From Synergistaceae bacterium (GTDB lineage: Bacteria > Synergistota > Synergistia > Synergistales > Aminobacteriaceae), in contig JAFSWZ010000039.1 in assembly GCA_017450125.1 (NCBI GenBank), positions 58,806-122,805 of the forward strand: 64,000 nt of DNA. The letters are read 5' to 3'. The position numbers were made by a program, and so were the translations under genes. Shown here in pieces: positions 26,634 through 35,680 of this stretch. The notes beneath the pieces are model-generated. The model was not told where the DNA came from and ran no database searches. It saw nothing but the letters and a program-made list of their open reading frames with translations. Numbering within the stretch: position 1 is the stretch's first letter; the number at the start of each line of letters is the position of its first letter.

Positions 26634-28007
26634 ATGAGAACCGAATTGCTGGGGCAGGAAAAAAATATTGTCCGCATCAAGATCGAGATCGAAGCCAGCG
26701 AATTTACCAGAGCCCTCAACAAAACACTTTCCGAACTTTCACAGCAGGTAAACATTCCGGGTTTCCGCAAAGGGCACGTAAAGCGCAGCGTCCTCGAGCT
26801 CCGTTACGGCCGCGAGTCAATCTACAATGAAGCACTCGACAAGATTATTCCCGACCAGATCAAGCAGGCCGTTGAAGATTACGACCTTGACCTTCTCGAA
26901 CAGCCGGAACTTAAGCTCGACGCGAAGATAGAGGAAGGCAAGCCCGTAACAGGCGAGCTGGTATTTGAGGTCCGCCCGGAAGTAACTCTGCCGGACATTG
27001 ACGGCATGGAGATAGAGAAGCCGATTAGCGAGGTCAACGATGAGGCCGTCGACAAGCTGGCGAAGAGGATACAGGTTCAGCTTGCGGACATCAAGGAGAC
27101 TGACAGGCCGATACAGGACGGCGACCTGGTGGACATCGATCTGTCGATAGTTACCCTCAACGACGACGGAAGCGAAGAAGCCGAACAGCCCAAGCCCGGC
27201 GTTTCGCACGAGAAGATTAACCTGGCGGACGAGACTATACGCGTTCAGGTGCGTGAAGCACTCATCGGCAAGTCGCGCGGTGATGAGGTTACGGCGAGCT
27301 TCGACGTTGAGCCCGGACACGCTGACAGAACATTAGCCGGAAAGCACGTAAGCTACAGGATGAAGGTAGAGACGGTCTCGGAGTACATTCTTCCCGAGAT
27401 AAACGAGGAGTTCTACAAGAAGGTTTTTGGCGAAGATACGGACATCAAGGACAATGAAGCCTTCCGTGCGCGTCTGAGGACAGACCTTGAGAAGGAAGTT
27501 GCGGAGACGAGCAGGACAGACCTGCAGAACCGCGCCGTAGAAATGGTAGTGAACGCTTCAGCTGTTGAAGTTCCCGACAGCCTCATAGAGCGTCAGGCAC
27601 AGGGAATGCGCCGCGACGACGAGGAGTGGGCGCGCAGCAACAACATCAGCCTGACAGAGGCATACGCGCTCGACACGGAAGAGGGCAGGACAGGCTACGA
27701 GAAGCTGCTGCGCGACAGAGCGGAAGCCGCCGTGAAGAACGTCCTCGTGATGGACGCTGTGGCCAAGAAGTACGACGTTCACCTTGAACAGGCAGATCTC
27801 GATGCAGAGTTCCAGCGCAGGGCAGACCAGCTCAACGTCAGCAAGGCATTCGTGGCAAAATTCTTCTACGAGAACCGCACGCAGTTAGACCGCCTCGTAG
27901 ACGAACTGCGCTGGGGGAAAATCGCTGATGCAATCATCGCACACATGACGGTTAAGGAAGTAGCGGAGCTGTCCCAGCCTCAGCCCGAAGCTCAGGAGAA
28001 CAATTAA
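26634..28007 (+). CDS. tig: Trigger factor
   Basis: The 457-residue ribosome-bound chaperone and prolyl isomerase has the N-terminal ribosome-docking domain with the signature [10 protein letters not shown] (near 43-52; usual form GFRxGxxP, here Val replaces the Pro). The central FKBP-like domain is at ~150-245 (GDLVDIDLS, then FDVEPGH). The long helical C-terminal arm ends acidic. It heads the classic tig-clpP-clpX cluster, and its stop overlaps the clpP start by 1 nt (TAATG). The promoter is at 26530-26558. Confidence 0.96.
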   Translation: MRTELLGQEKNIVRIKIEIEASEFTRALNKTLSELSQQVNIPGFRKGHVKRSVLELRYGRESIYNEALDKIIPDQIKQAVEDYDLDLLEQPELKLDAKIEEGKPVTGELVFEVRPEVTLPDIDGMEIEKPISEVNDEAVDKLAKRIQVQLADIKETDRPIQDGDLVDIDLSIVTLNDDGSEEAEQPKPGVSHEKINLADETIRVQVREALIGKSRGDEVTASFDVEPGHADRTLAGKHVSYRMKVETVSEYILPEINEEFYKKVFGEDTDIKDNEAFRARLRTDLEKEVAETSRTDLQNRAVEMVVNASAVEVPDSLIERQAQGMRRDDEEWARSNNISLTEAYALDTEEGRTGYEKLLRDRAEAAVKNVLVMDAVAKKYDVHLEQADLDAEFQRRADQLNVSKAFVAKFFYENRTQLDRLVDELRWGKIADAIIAHMTVKEVAELSQPQPEAQENN

Positions 28008-28591
28008 TGCCGTACTACATTCCTTACGTAATCGAGCAGACCGGCAGGGGCGAACGCAGTTACGACATCTACAGCCGCCTTCTGAAGGACAGAATAATCT
28101 TTCTGGGCACAGAAATATCTGACGACGTAGCTAATTCCGTCGTCGCACAGCTTCTCTTCCTCGAGAGCGAAGACCCCGACAAGGACATCAGCCTGTACGT
28201 CAACAGTCCCGGCGGGAGCGTAACCGCAGGAATGGCGATCTACGACACGATGCAGTACATCAAGCCGCAGGTCTCCACAATCTGCGTGGGCTTGGCCGCG
28301 AGCATGGGGGCTGTACTTCTCGCCGGAGGTGCGAAGGGCAAACGCTTATCCCTGCCGAACGCTGAGATTATGATTCACCAGCCCTTAGGCGGAGCACGGG
28401 GGCAGGCAAGCGACATCGAGATACAGGCCAAGAACATCATCAAGGTCAAGGAGCGTTTGAACCGCATACTCGCCAAACACACGGGGCAGGACTACGAGAC
28501 TGTTGCGCGCGACACCGACAGGGACAACTACATGACGGCGGAAGAAGCCATGAAGTACGGCCTTATCGACAAGATTATAGAGGCAAGGTAA
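28007..28591 (+). CDS. clpP: ATP-dependent Clp protease proteolytic subunit
   Basis: The 194-residue serine protease forms the tetradecameric chamber of ClpXP. The catalytic triad is visible: Ser in GLAASMGA (~97), His in MIHQPLGG (~122) and Asp in RDTDRDNYM (~171). The handle helix and the glycine-rich [10 protein letters not shown] loop are normal. The start overlaps the tig stop, and clpX begins 2 nt after the stop, so the three genes are translationally linked. It degrades substrates unfolded by ClpX. Confidence 0.98.
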   Translation: MPYYIPYVIEQTGRGERSYDIYSRLLKDRIIFLGTEISDDVANSVVAQLLFLESEDPDKDISLYVNSPGGSVTAGMAIYDTMQYIKPQVSTICVGLAASMGAVLLAGGAKGKRLSLPNAEIMIHQPLGGARGQASDIEIQAKNIIKVKERLNRILAKHTGQDYETVARDTDRDNYMTAEEAMKYGLIDKIIEAR

Positions 28592-28593
28592 CG

Positions 28594-29916
28594 ATGCCCG
28601 ACAACAAGACAAAGAAGCCGGAGGATGACAGGTGTTCTTTCTGCGGAAAGACCCGCGCGATGGTTGATGACATGTTCGACGGGCCGGGCGGGAACGTGAG
28701 GATCTGCGACCAGTGCATAGCCCTGTGCAGCATCATGATGCTCGGCAAGAAACCGCAGGAACAGACTCCAATCCCGAAGATGCTTACACCGTTCGACCTT
28801 GAGGAGGAAGCTCCAGCAGCACCGAAGAAGGGCAGGACTTCAGTAACCGCGATAAAGCCCAGAGAGCTTAGCAGTTATCTGGATCAGTACGTAGTCGGGC
28901 AGTCGCGGGCGAAGAAAGTCGTCTCTGTTGCTGTGTACAACCATTACCAGAGAATACGCAACAACCTCGAGCAGAAGAATGCTGATGTTGAACTGCAGAA
29001 GAGCAACGTTCTGCTTCTTGGCCCGACTGGTTCAGGTAAGACGCTCATAGCCCAGACGCTCGCACGGAAGCTGAACGTACCTTTTGCGATTGCTGATGCT
29101 ACGACGCTCACTGAGGCGGGGTACGTCGGCGAGGACGTAGAGAATATACTTGTAAGATTACTGCAGGCGGCGGATTACGACCTTAAGGCGGCGGAACGCG
29201 GAATAATCTACCTTGACGAGATAGACAAGATTTCGCGCAAGTCAGAGTCAACGTCAATCACGCGCGATGTCAGCGGCGAGGGAGTACAGCAGGCCTTGCT
29301 GAAGATTCTCGAGGGCACAATCTCGAACATTCCCCCGAAAGGCGGCAGGAAGCACCCTCACCAAGAGTTCATACAGATCAACACAGAGAACATCTTGTTT
29401 ATCTGCGGGGGGGCATTCGACGGCCTTGAACCCATCGTAGCGAGAAGAGAACTGCAGAAGTCGCTGGGTTTCGGCGGAGAGCTGGCCAAGAAGTCGGGGA
29501 GCTATGAGATTCTGCGGAAGGTACAGCCTGAAGACCTCGTAACTTACGGCTTTATCCCCGAGCTTGTCGGGCGTATTCCCGTGCTGGTTGCGCTCGAGGA
29601 ACTCGACAAGGAAGCGTTCATCCGTATTCTGCAGGAGCCCAAGAACGCGCTGGTGAAACAGTACAGCCACATGTTAGCGATGGACGGGGTTACGCTGGAG
29701 TTCACGCCTGACGCGCTCGACAAGATTGCTGAACTGGCAGTAGCCCGCAAGACCGGCGCAAGAGGCCTCCGCTCGATAATGGAGAACCTCATGCTCGATA
29801 TAGAGTACGAGCTTCCGTCGCTTCCCGACACCGACAAGAAGGGCAAAAAGTTAATCATCACTCCCGAAGCTGTAGAGGGAAGTATCTCATCACTGGAACA
29901 GCTGTTGCATGACTAG
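28594..29916 (+). CDS. clpX: ATP-dependent Clp protease ATP-binding subunit ClpX
   Basis: The 440-residue AAA+ unfoldase has the N-terminal zinc finger C-x2-C...C-x2-C (CSFCGKT at ~13, CDQC at ~36), Walker A GPTGSGKT (~146-153), [10 protein letters not shown] pore-adjacent segment, Walker [11 protein letters not shown] and sensor/Arg finger region. It contains seven consecutive G (29407-29413) encoding the conserved Cys-Gly-Gly, in frame. Its end overlaps the engB start by 8 nt. It recognises and feeds proteins to ClpP. Confidence 0.98.
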   Translation: MPDNKTKKPEDDRCSFCGKTRAMVDDMFDGPGGNVRICDQCIALCSIMMLGKKPQEQTPIPKMLTPFDLEEEAPAAPKKGRTSVTAIKPRELSSYLDQYVVGQSRAKKVVSVAVYNHYQRIRNNLEQKNADVELQKSNVLLLGPTGSGKTLIAQTLARKLNVPFAIADATTLTEAGYVGEDVENILVRLLQAADYDLKAAERGIIYLDEIDKISRKSESTSITRDVSGEGVQQALLKILEGTISNIPPKGGRKHPHQEFIQINTENILFICGGAFDGLEPIVARRELQKSLGFGGELAKKSGSYEILRKVQPEDLVTYGFIPELVGRIPVLVALEELDKEAFIRILQEPKNALVKQYSHMLAMDGVTLEFTPDALDKIAELAVARKTGARGLRSIMENLMLDIEYELPSLPDTDKKGKKLIITPEAVEGSISSLEQLLHD

Positions 29917-30547
29917 CATACAGTTCAAGAACGTCAGGCTTGAGGCAACGTGCTTCAGGCCTGACCAGCTTATACCCGAAGAGCTGCCCGAAATCGCCAT
30001 AGCTGGCCGCTCGAACGTCGGCAAGTCCTCGCTCATCAACGCTCTGCTGAACGTTAAGCTGGCCAAGACCGGCAAGACTCCCGGCAAGACACGGAGCATA
30101 AACTTCTACCGCGTCGACACGTCCGAAGGCGTGAGCTTCAGGCTGGTTGACCTTCCGGGCTACGGCTACGCGGCACGAAGCGCGGACGAACGCAACGACT
30201 GGCAGAGGCTCATAACCGCGTATGTTCGGAGCAGGGAAGCATTGAGACTGGTGATGCACCTTGTGGACTTCCGGCACGGGCTCATGAAGAACGACCGCGA
30301 ACTTCAGGAGTGGGTGAGGAGTGCAGGGAAGAGTATCTTTGTGGTGTTCACGAAGGCGGACAAGATTGCGCGCGGAAAGTGGAAGAGTACGCGTGAAGGC
30401 TACGTGAGGGACGGGCTGTACTCGTACGACGTGCCGGTGATTACGTCGTCGGAGAGCCGCGAGGGAGTAGATGCTCTGCGGGAATTTGTAGTGAAGTTCC
30501 TGAAGGACAGTGCTATAATAGCGGACAATTCCCAAGAAATGAGGTAG
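29909..30547 (+). CDS. engB: Ribosome biogenesis GTP-binding protein EngB/YsxC
   Basis: The 212-residue GTPase is required for 50S assembly. G motifs: [14 protein letters not shown] (~31-44), switch [18 protein letters not shown] (G3) and TKADK (G4). The start lies inside the end of clpX, an arrangement common for tig-clp clusters. The last codons (…ATGAGGTAG) supply the GAGG that serves as ribosome site for the TTG of the following methyltransferase gene, coupling the two. Confidence 0.95.
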   Translation: MTSIQFKNVRLEATCFRPDQLIPEELPEIAIAGRSNVGKSSLINALLNVKLAKTGKTPGKTRSINFYRVDTSEGVSFRLVDLPGYGYAARSADERNDWQRLITAYVRSREALRLVMHLVDFRHGLMKNDRELQEWVRSAGKSIFVVFTKADKIARGKWKSTREGYVRDGLYSYDVPVITSSESREGVDALREFVVKFLKDSAIIADNSQEMR

Positions 30548-30553
30548 ACAAAA

Positions 30554-31535
30554 TTGACTGACGAGGCTATAATACAAGCCACAAGCCACAAGCCACAAGC
30601 CACCTGTAATTTTACCCGATAAACCCTTCGAAGATTTCGAGCGCGAAAGACTTGACCCCATCTACGACATTGTTGCTCCGTACTCCGAGATGAGCAGAAC
30701 TGAACGCTACTTTCTCAACGGCATAATACGCGCCCTCAAGCCCAAAAAAATTCTCGAGGTCGGAGTGGCCAACGGCGGAGGCACCGCAATAATCCTCAAC
30801 GCAATATCTGACCTTGACGGAACAGAACTGTACTCCGTCGACTATCTGGAGAAATCGTACAGGTATCCCGGCAAACCTTCAGGCTTCCTTGTCGAAGAAA
30901 AGTTCCCGCAGCTCATGGACAAATGGCACGTCTTCAGGGGAGGGGATGTCTCGCGCTTCATCGAAGAGATCGGCGGAGACATTGACCTGCTCATGCTTGA
31001 CACTGTTCACACTCACCCGTGGGAGACGCTGAACTTCTTGTGTATCCTGCCGTTCATGAAGCGGGACTCGTGGACTGTCCTTCATGACATCAGCTTGTTC
31101 ACGCGTCCTGAGGCACGTTACGCGCTTGCGTGCCGCTACTTGTTCGCTAGTGTGGTGTCTGAAGCGAAGATTACGCCGCGCCCTGAGGCAGAAGACAGGA
31201 AGTTCGCCAACATCGGAGCGTTCAAGGTCTCTGAGGTCATGGACAGGCACATCGGCAACCTGTTCGAAGCTCTGGTAATCCCGTGGAACATCAATGTTCT
31301 GGACAGGGATCTGGCTGACATCAGGAGGATAATCGAGCGGTATTATTCGCCCGAGCAGTACAGATTCTTCTGTGATGTTCTGGAGGTGCAGGAGTACATG
31401 TTCAAGCATCCCATCACGCTGAAAGAAGGCCTCAAGAGCAGCCTCAGGCAGAGGAGCAGCGCAAGGGTGTTCTCGTTCCTGCAGAGGGCGAAGCGGTCTG
31501 TGAAGAGAGTCGGACAGTCTCTGTTGAGGCGGTAA
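30554..31535 (+). CDS. SAM-dependent methyltransferase with heptanucleotide-repeat start (out of frame as printed)
   Basis: The catalytic body is a class I methyltransferase (Methyltransf_24-like): SAM loop ILEVGVANGGGT, acidic strand LLMLDTVHTH and WTVLHDI. Coding sequence clearly extends upstream of ATG 30690 (VILPDKPFEDFERERLDP), and that ATG has no ribosome site. The only good start is TTG 30554, 9 nt after GAGG. From it, four copies of a 7-bp unit push translation into a frame that stops after ~22 codons. Three or six copies would give one continuous protein (about 324 residues with three). It probably modifies a sugar or lipid of the surface; that role is inferred. Confidence 0.78.
30574..30601 (+). 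repeat. Four tandem copies of ACAAGCC at the start of the methyltransferase gene
   Basis: Four perfect 7-bp copies (30574-30580, 30581-30587, 30588-30594, 30595-30601) are followed by a partial AC. Because 7 is not a multiple of 3, each gain or loss shifts the frame. Counting from TTG 30554, copy numbers 3, 6 and 9 are in frame with the methyltransferase and 4 is not. Confidence 0.9.
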
Positions 31536-31542
31536 AAATTAT

Positions 31543-31569
31543 GCCCTCCCCAGTTGTGCCGGAGAGGGT
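31543..31569. terminator. Shared terminator between methyltransferase and barstar genes
   Basis: CCCTCCCC and GGAGAGGG arms pair imperfectly. On the minus strand the stem is followed by ATAATTTTTA, so it serves the barstar gene best; on the plus strand the T-run is poor. Confidence 0.5.
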
Positions 31570-31587
31570 CATTCTGTCCTGCTGAAC

Positions 31588-31839
31588 TCAGGCCAAGACC
31601 TTCAAGCCCGGATTCTCCTCCGCACTGTCCCTGAAGACCTCCATCACTCTGGCGAAGTAACTTCCGCTGACTTTCTCCGTGTTCACGAACTCAACCTGTA
31701 CATCATCAAGTTCCGTTAAGCAGTCATGAAGAGCGTCGAGATTCCCGCCGTAATACTCCGGGAAATTCAGAGCCCCGCGCAAGTACTCGTGTGCTTCGTC
31801 CTTCGTCTGAAGCCTCAGGGCATCAAGCTCAACCCTCAT
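31588..31839 (-). CDS. Barstar-family ribonuclease inhibitor (immunity)
   Basis: The 83-residue protein matches barstar closely in length and core: FPEYYGGNLDALHDCL (~26-41). This includes the equivalents of barstar Tyr29, Asp35 and Asp39, which plug the barnase active site. I chose ATG 31839, which has AAAGGGGA 7 nt upstream, over ATG 31845, which overlaps the barnase stop. It is cytoplasmic (no signal peptide) and directly downstream of the barnase gene in the same transcript, as expected for protection of the producing cell. Confidence 0.92.
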   Translation of the reverse strand: MRVELDALRLQTKDEAHEYLRGALNFPEYYGGNLDALHDCLTELDDVQVEFVNTEKVSGSYFARVMEVFRDSAEENPGLKVLA

Positions 31840-31841
31840 CG

Positions 31842-32288
31842 TCATTTCCCCTTTCCGTAAAGAAGCTCGAACGTGTTGTAGTGGTCTTCGGTGTAGTAGA
31901 TCAGCCCGTCGTTGGAGAAGATTATACGTTTCGCGTTGCGCCGCCCGCCCCGGTAATCTATGTCGCACTCGTAGTACTGCCGACCTTTTTTCGTCGGAAG
32001 AAGCTGCTCGTAGTTCCCGAACCTGTCTCCGCCGATGCTCTTGCCCGGAGCTACCTTGTTGAGGTTGCCCTGTGAGCTCACCCAGCCCAGCCTTCGTGCC
32101 TGCTCCTTCGTGATGTAGTTGCTCGGCAGATGCCCGAACTTGTTGATGTACGCGGCTACGTACTCCTTCGAGGTGTATGTGCCGTCCTTCTCGACGTAAA
32201 CTCTCGGTGCTGCCTCAAGCGAGAACGCCAGCGTGAAGCTCAGCAGCAAGACCACGAGCATACGAAAAATCTTTGTGTTGCGTATCAT
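31842..32288 (-). CDS. Secreted barnase-like ribonuclease
   Basis: The 148-residue protein has a signal peptide (~1-26, ending SLEAA) and then a complete barnase domain. Conserved landmarks: LPSNYITKEQA with Lys61 (barnase Lys27), GWVSSQGNL, VAPGKSIGGD, catalytic Glu107 (Glu73), Arg117 and Arg121 (Arg83, Arg87) and catalytic His136 (His102) in EDHYNTF. The position of Arg59 is Tyr here. It should be an active guanine-preferring RNase exported from the cell. The barstar gene follows with at most a 4-nt overlap. In a diderm it may act in the periplasm or be released against competitors. Confidence 0.93.
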   Translation of the reverse strand: MIRNTKIFRMLVVLLLSFTLAFSLEAAPRVYVEKDGTYTSKEYVAAYINKFGHLPSNYITKEQARRLGWVSSQGNLNKVAPGKSIGGDRFGNYEQLLPTKKGRQYYECDIDYRGGRRNAKRIIFSNDGLIYYTEDHYNTFELLYGKGK

Positions 32289-32314
32289 GTGTATTGTCCT
32301 TTCAGGGAAAATTT

Positions 32315-32339
32315 ACCCTCCCCGTTGTTCAGGAGAGGG
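32315..32339 (-). terminator. Terminator after trxA
   Basis: On the minus strand CCCTCTCC and GGGGAGGG arms pair with one mismatch and are followed by TAAATTTT. It separates trxA from the barnase gene. Confidence 0.6.
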
Positions 32340-32354
32340 TTTTAGTTGGTGAGA

Positions 32355-32669
32355 TTACAGGTTCGACGTGAACCACTCGCGCAGTTCGTCCGCAGTCTGG
32401 AAGCCCACATGACGAGCCGCTACCTTGCCGTCCTTGAACAGCACGATGTTCGGGATGCTCATCACACGGAGCTTCTTCACGATACCTTTGTTCTCGTCAG
32501 CGTCAGCCTTGAAGAACGCCGCCTTGTCCGCGAACTCCTCAGACAGTGCCTCGACGACCGGCGCAATCATCTTGCACGGCCCGCACCAAGTCGCCCACAC
32601 ATCCAGCAGAGCAACGGGAGCTGCCTCTACCGCAGAAAGATCATCATTCTCGACAACGTTTACTGCCAT
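32355..32669 (-). CDS. trxA: Thioredoxin
   Basis: The 104-residue protein has a canonical thioredoxin fold with active site WCGPCK (28-33), cis-Pro in MSIPNIVLF and the C-terminal helix. It is a cytoplasmic dithiol reductant. It lies 12 nt downstream of a glutathione-peroxidase-type gene on the same strand, which fits its use as electron donor for that enzyme. The start is supported by a GGAGG 8 nt upstream. Confidence 0.96.
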   Translation of the reverse strand: MAVNVVENDDLSAVEAAPVALLDVWATWCGPCKMIAPVVEALSEEFADKAAFFKADADENKGIVKKLRVMSIPNIVLFKDGKVAARHVGFQTADELREWFTSNL

Positions 32670-32681
32670 TGTTCACGCCTC

Positions 32682-33230
32682 CTACAGCAGGGACACAACG
32701 AAATCTTCTACTGCCTTCATGTCAGCAGTAGGCTCGAAACGCGCAACAACATTCCCTGCGCGGTCAACGACGAACTTAGTGAAGTTCCACTTGATGTCGG
32801 GCTTCTTCGCGTAATCAGGGTCAGCTTTGCCGAGCATGTCATCAAGTACAGCCGCCAGCTTGTGTCCTTCGCCAAATCCAGCAAAGCCCTTCTGAGCCTT
32901 CAGGAACGTATACAGAGGGAGTTCATCCGGGCCGTTCACGTTGGACTTCTTGAACTGCTCAAACTGCGTGTCGTAGTTGAGGGTGCAGAACTCGTGAATC
33001 TCGTCATCAGAGCCGGGTGCCTGCCCGCCGAACTGGTTGCAGGGGATATCAATGATCTCGAGGCCTCTGTCGTGATAAGCCTCGTACATTTTTTCGAGGG
33101 GCTCGTACTGGGGAGTGAAGCCGCAGCCCGTCGCTGTGTTGACGATGACCAGAACTTTGCCCTTGAAGGCAGAGAGCTTGACCTCTTCGCCTTTGGGCGT
33201 GAAGACGGAATAATCATATACAGTGCTCAT
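32682..33230 (-). CDS. Glutathione peroxidase-family thiol peroxidase
   Basis: The 182-residue protein has the GPx motifs NTATGCGFTPQY with peroxidatic Cys36 (Cys, not selenocysteine), the Gln-containing CNQFGG and the Trp in KWNFTKF. A second Cys in the CTLNYD region suggests it may be a two-Cys enzyme using thioredoxin, in line with trxA next door. It detoxifies peroxides in an otherwise anaerobic-looking genome. The start has GGAGG upstream. Confidence 0.93.
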   Translation of the reverse strand: MSTVYDYSVFTPKGEEVKLSAFKGKVLVIVNTATGCGFTPQYEPLEKMYEAYHDRGLEIIDIPCNQFGGQAPGSDDEIHEFCTLNYDTQFEQFKKSNVNGPDELPLYTFLKAQKGFAGFGEGHKLAAVLDDMLGKADPDYAKKPDIKWNFTKFVVDRAGNVVARFEPTADMKAVEDFVVSLL

Positions 33231-33277
33231 GTCTTAACCTCCGTTGTGGGAATATGTGCATCAATTATACAGCACAC

Positions 33278-34332
33278 TTACAGCCATTTGGTTGGGAGTT
33301 TGCGCCTTAAGAGCCTGTTAAAGCGCATCTTAAGCCTGAGTATCTTATCAGGGTCATTGCTGAGGCAGCGTTTTACCAGAGACTTTATGCCGTTATTGAC
33401 GCGATAGCTCAGCCTGCAGAATATTGCGCCGCATTTTGCTGTCATTGCCTGCTCATATTCATGATCAGGGAACATGAACGAAGCTATATCTTCCTGAGTG
33501 AGCGGACGGTCTTGTATAAATGCGTTGGGGATAATCATGAAGCTGTTCTCGTCCTCGATGCCGGTCGTGAAGTTCATGAGCCTCTTCTGCATGTGAAGGT
33601 AAAGGTACTCGCGGCTTGTTTCGGAGTCTACGTCAGCGGGGATTGAGTATATCTTTCCGTTCCTCCAGACGAAGGCGGGAATTACCTCCTCAGTATTGCC
33701 AAAAGCTCTGAACTCTTTTGTGATAGGGTGTATATCTGCGTAGTTCCGTACGTAGTAATGCCCCCCCACCCGTGCATAAAAGTACTGAACAGGTTTTCAG
33801 ACAGAGCAAACTCATCGAGGCCTATATATCTCTGCACTCTGTATATGTCCCTGTAGGAGATGTTCCAGCCCGGCAACTTGTGGAGTGCAAAGTGTTTTAC
33901 GTCCTCAGTGTTGCGGAGGAGCTGAAGGTGTCCGTTCCGATATAACCTGCTGTACCTGTCGAGCAGGTCATCAGTGATGAATTTGCTCATGTCTCCCCAG
34001 ACAAGGTCGCAGTCGCAGAAGCCCCAGAAGTCGAAGCCTTCAAGATAGTCCTCAAAGATAAGACCGTACATAGGCCTGTAGTCGCACAGCTTGTAGGGAG
34101 TGTTCAGCACCGGCTCAAAGTCTAGGTACTTGGCCGCGCGCTTCCTTATCTCCTCGAGGGTCATTGCGTGAACCTGAACATTGGCAGGAATGTTATAGCC
34201 TGACATGTCGATATCCGTGAAGATCATGAACGTGAACGACGGGTTAGCTCCCGCACTCTTGAGCCACAGCGGGAAATAGTTCGGGAACTTGCCGTAGTAA
34301 GGGAGTATCAGCGCAACAGAATGCTTATTCAT
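33278..34332 (-). CDS. DUF6625-like glycosyltransferase, frame broken at a G7 tract
   Basis: Translation starts at ATG 34332 (AAGGAGG 7 nt upstream) and runs MNKHSVALILPYYGKFPNYF. It then reads YKLCDYRPMYG and the metal-binding DCDLVWGD, all typical of a GT-A-like family annotated as DUF6625. After ~188 codons it meets seven G at 33767-33761 and continues out of frame to an early stop. The rest of the protein (HYYVRNYADIHP... to 33278) is intact in the next frame. Eight G would give one 351-residue protein. As printed it is truncated. A phase-variable tract, a fixed frameshift, or a read error are all possible. Confidence 0.75.
33761..33767 (-). repeat. G7 homopolymer at the frame break of the glycosyltransferase
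   Basis: Seven C on the plus strand, followed by A and three more C. On the coding strand the reading is Gly-Trp-Gly-Gly then a frame mismatch; one extra G gives Gly-Trp-Gly-Gly-His-Tyr-Tyr and joins both halves. Seven is short for a contingency tract. Confidence 0.6.
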
Positions 34333-34398
34333 CCGTGTACCTCCTTGTGAAAGTTTGAGATAATAATACACCAATTCCAATGAGAGGCAGTGAATTAA

Positions 34399-35628
34399 TT
34401 GCGTACAAAGATTTTGCAGAAAGCGGAGTTCCTTCGCGGCTCAATGGTTGATACACTTTCTCACCTCTGCACATTCCCTGCGATTTCTCCGCACAACGGA
34501 GGCACGGGCGAGGAAGCAAAGCTGCAGGAGCTCAAGAAGATAATCGAGTCATTCGGCCTTAAGGGAGCAACGCTGAAGATAGAGCGCGTCGACGACGAAG
34601 TCTCGCCAACAGGAAACCGCCCCTCCTTGCTCCTCGAGTATCCCGGCAGGAAGAAGCAGAGACTGTGCATTCTCTCACACATCGACGTTGTGCCGGAAGG
34701 AGACCGCAGCGCGTGGACGCTTGATCCCTTTGCGCCGGAAGTCAGAGGAGAGAGGCTCTACGGGCGCGGAGTCAGCGACAACGGAACGTGCTTAGTGAGT
34801 TCGCTCTATGCGTTGAAGGCACTGCTTGATGCTGGGGGTGAACCTGAATACACGATACTTCTCGCGTTTGTTGCGGACGAGGAGATGGGAAGCCATTACG
34901 GGCTTGAACCTCTGCTAGAGCGCGGAGACCTCTTCAGGAGTGATGATTTGGTGGTTGTCCCTGATTCAGGGAATGACGCGGGGGATTTCGTCGAGATTGC
35001 GGAGAAGGCGATGCTTAGGCTGGCATTCACGGTTACAGGCAAGCAGGTACACGCCTCACTTCCGCACAGAGGGCTGAACGCCTGCCGTGTCGCAAACATG
35101 CTGGCGTATGAGATTGATGAAGCACTGCACAAGAACTTCACGCAGAAGGACGATACGTTTGACCCGCCGTTCTCGACGTTCGAGCCCACGCGCAGAGCCG
35201 CCAACGTTCCTGCGGTGAACATCGTGCCGGGACGTGAACGCTTCGAGTTCGACTGCAGGGTGTTACCATCTGTGCCGCTTGATGATGTGATTGATGTCGT
35301 CAAGAAGACGTGTGCTCGCGTCGAAGCAATTACAGGGGCGAAGATTGCGCTTGAGCCCGACATAGCAGAATCCGCGCCGGTAACTAGCCCTGATGCTGAG
35401 GTGTGCAGGCTGCTCGTTAAGTGCGTTCGTGAGGTGTTGAACGTTGAGCCCAAGACAGGCGGAGTCGGCGGAGGAACGTTCGCGGCGTTCTTCAGGCGGA
35501 AGGGCATCCCTGCGGTGGTGTGGTCTCAGGAGAGCGGGGGAGTTGCGCACCAGCCCGACGAGTACACGGACATAGATTACCTCATGAACAACGCGAAAGT
35601 TTTTGCGCTGATGATGGCCGGAGAATAA
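34399..35628 (+). CDS. M20-family metallopeptidase/deacylase (ArgE/DapE-like)
   Basis: The 409-residue dizinc hydrolase starts with TTG. Metal ligands in order: His in SHIDVVPEGD (~94), Asp in GRGVSDNG (~128), the catalytic Glu pair in ADEEMG (~164), Asp in VVPDSG and His in VAHQPDEY near the C-terminus. A lid domain sits between. It hydrolyses an N-acyl amino acid or dipeptide; the exact substrate is not evident, and the lack of biosynthetic neighbours argues against a specific ArgE or DapE name. A strong bidirectional terminator follows. Confidence 0.85.
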   Translation: MRTKILQKAEFLRGSMVDTLSHLCTFPAISPHNGGTGEEAKLQELKKIIESFGLKGATLKIERVDDEVSPTGNRPSLLLEYPGRKKQRLCILSHIDVVPEGDRSAWTLDPFAPEVRGERLYGRGVSDNGTCLVSSLYALKALLDAGGEPEYTILLAFVADEEMGSHYGLEPLLERGDLFRSDDLVVVPDSGNDAGDFVEIAEKAMLRLAFTVTGKQVHASLPHRGLNACRVANMLAYEIDEALHKNFTQKDDTFDPPFSTFEPTRRAANVPAVNIVPGRERFEFDCRVLPSVPLDDVIDVVKKTCARVEAITGAKIALEPDIAESAPVTSPDAEVCRLLVKCVREVLNVEPKTGGVGGGTFAAFFRRKGIPAVVWSQESGGVAHQPDEYTDIDYLMNNAKVFALMMAGE

Positions 35629-35634
35629 CTGCAC

Positions 35635-35669
35635 AAAAAACCCCCTCACACATTCGGAGGGGGCTTCCG
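35635..35669. terminator. Bidirectional terminator between M20 peptidase and sugar permease
   Basis: CCCCCTC (35641-35647) and GAGGGGG (35657-35663) pair perfectly, with six A on the left and a T-rich stretch on the right. It fits both convergent genes. Confidence 0.8.
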
Positions 35670-35680
35670 TTTACACTTAA

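Noticed and set aside
29407..29413. Seven consecutive G in clpX as another contingency tract
   Set aside because: The run is in frame, encodes conserved Cys-Gly-Gly codons of ClpX, and lies in a gene whose loss would be costly. It also shows that G7 alone is not proof of phase variation.
30690..31535. Methyltransferase gene starting at ATG 30690
   Set aside because: No ribosome site precedes it, and about 27 clearly coding residues lie upstream in the same frame. The TTG at 30554 with GAGG is a better start.
33278..34332. Two separate genes instead of one broken glycosyltransferase
   Set aside because: The second half has no ribosome site or proper start, and it continues the protein at the exact point of the frame change.
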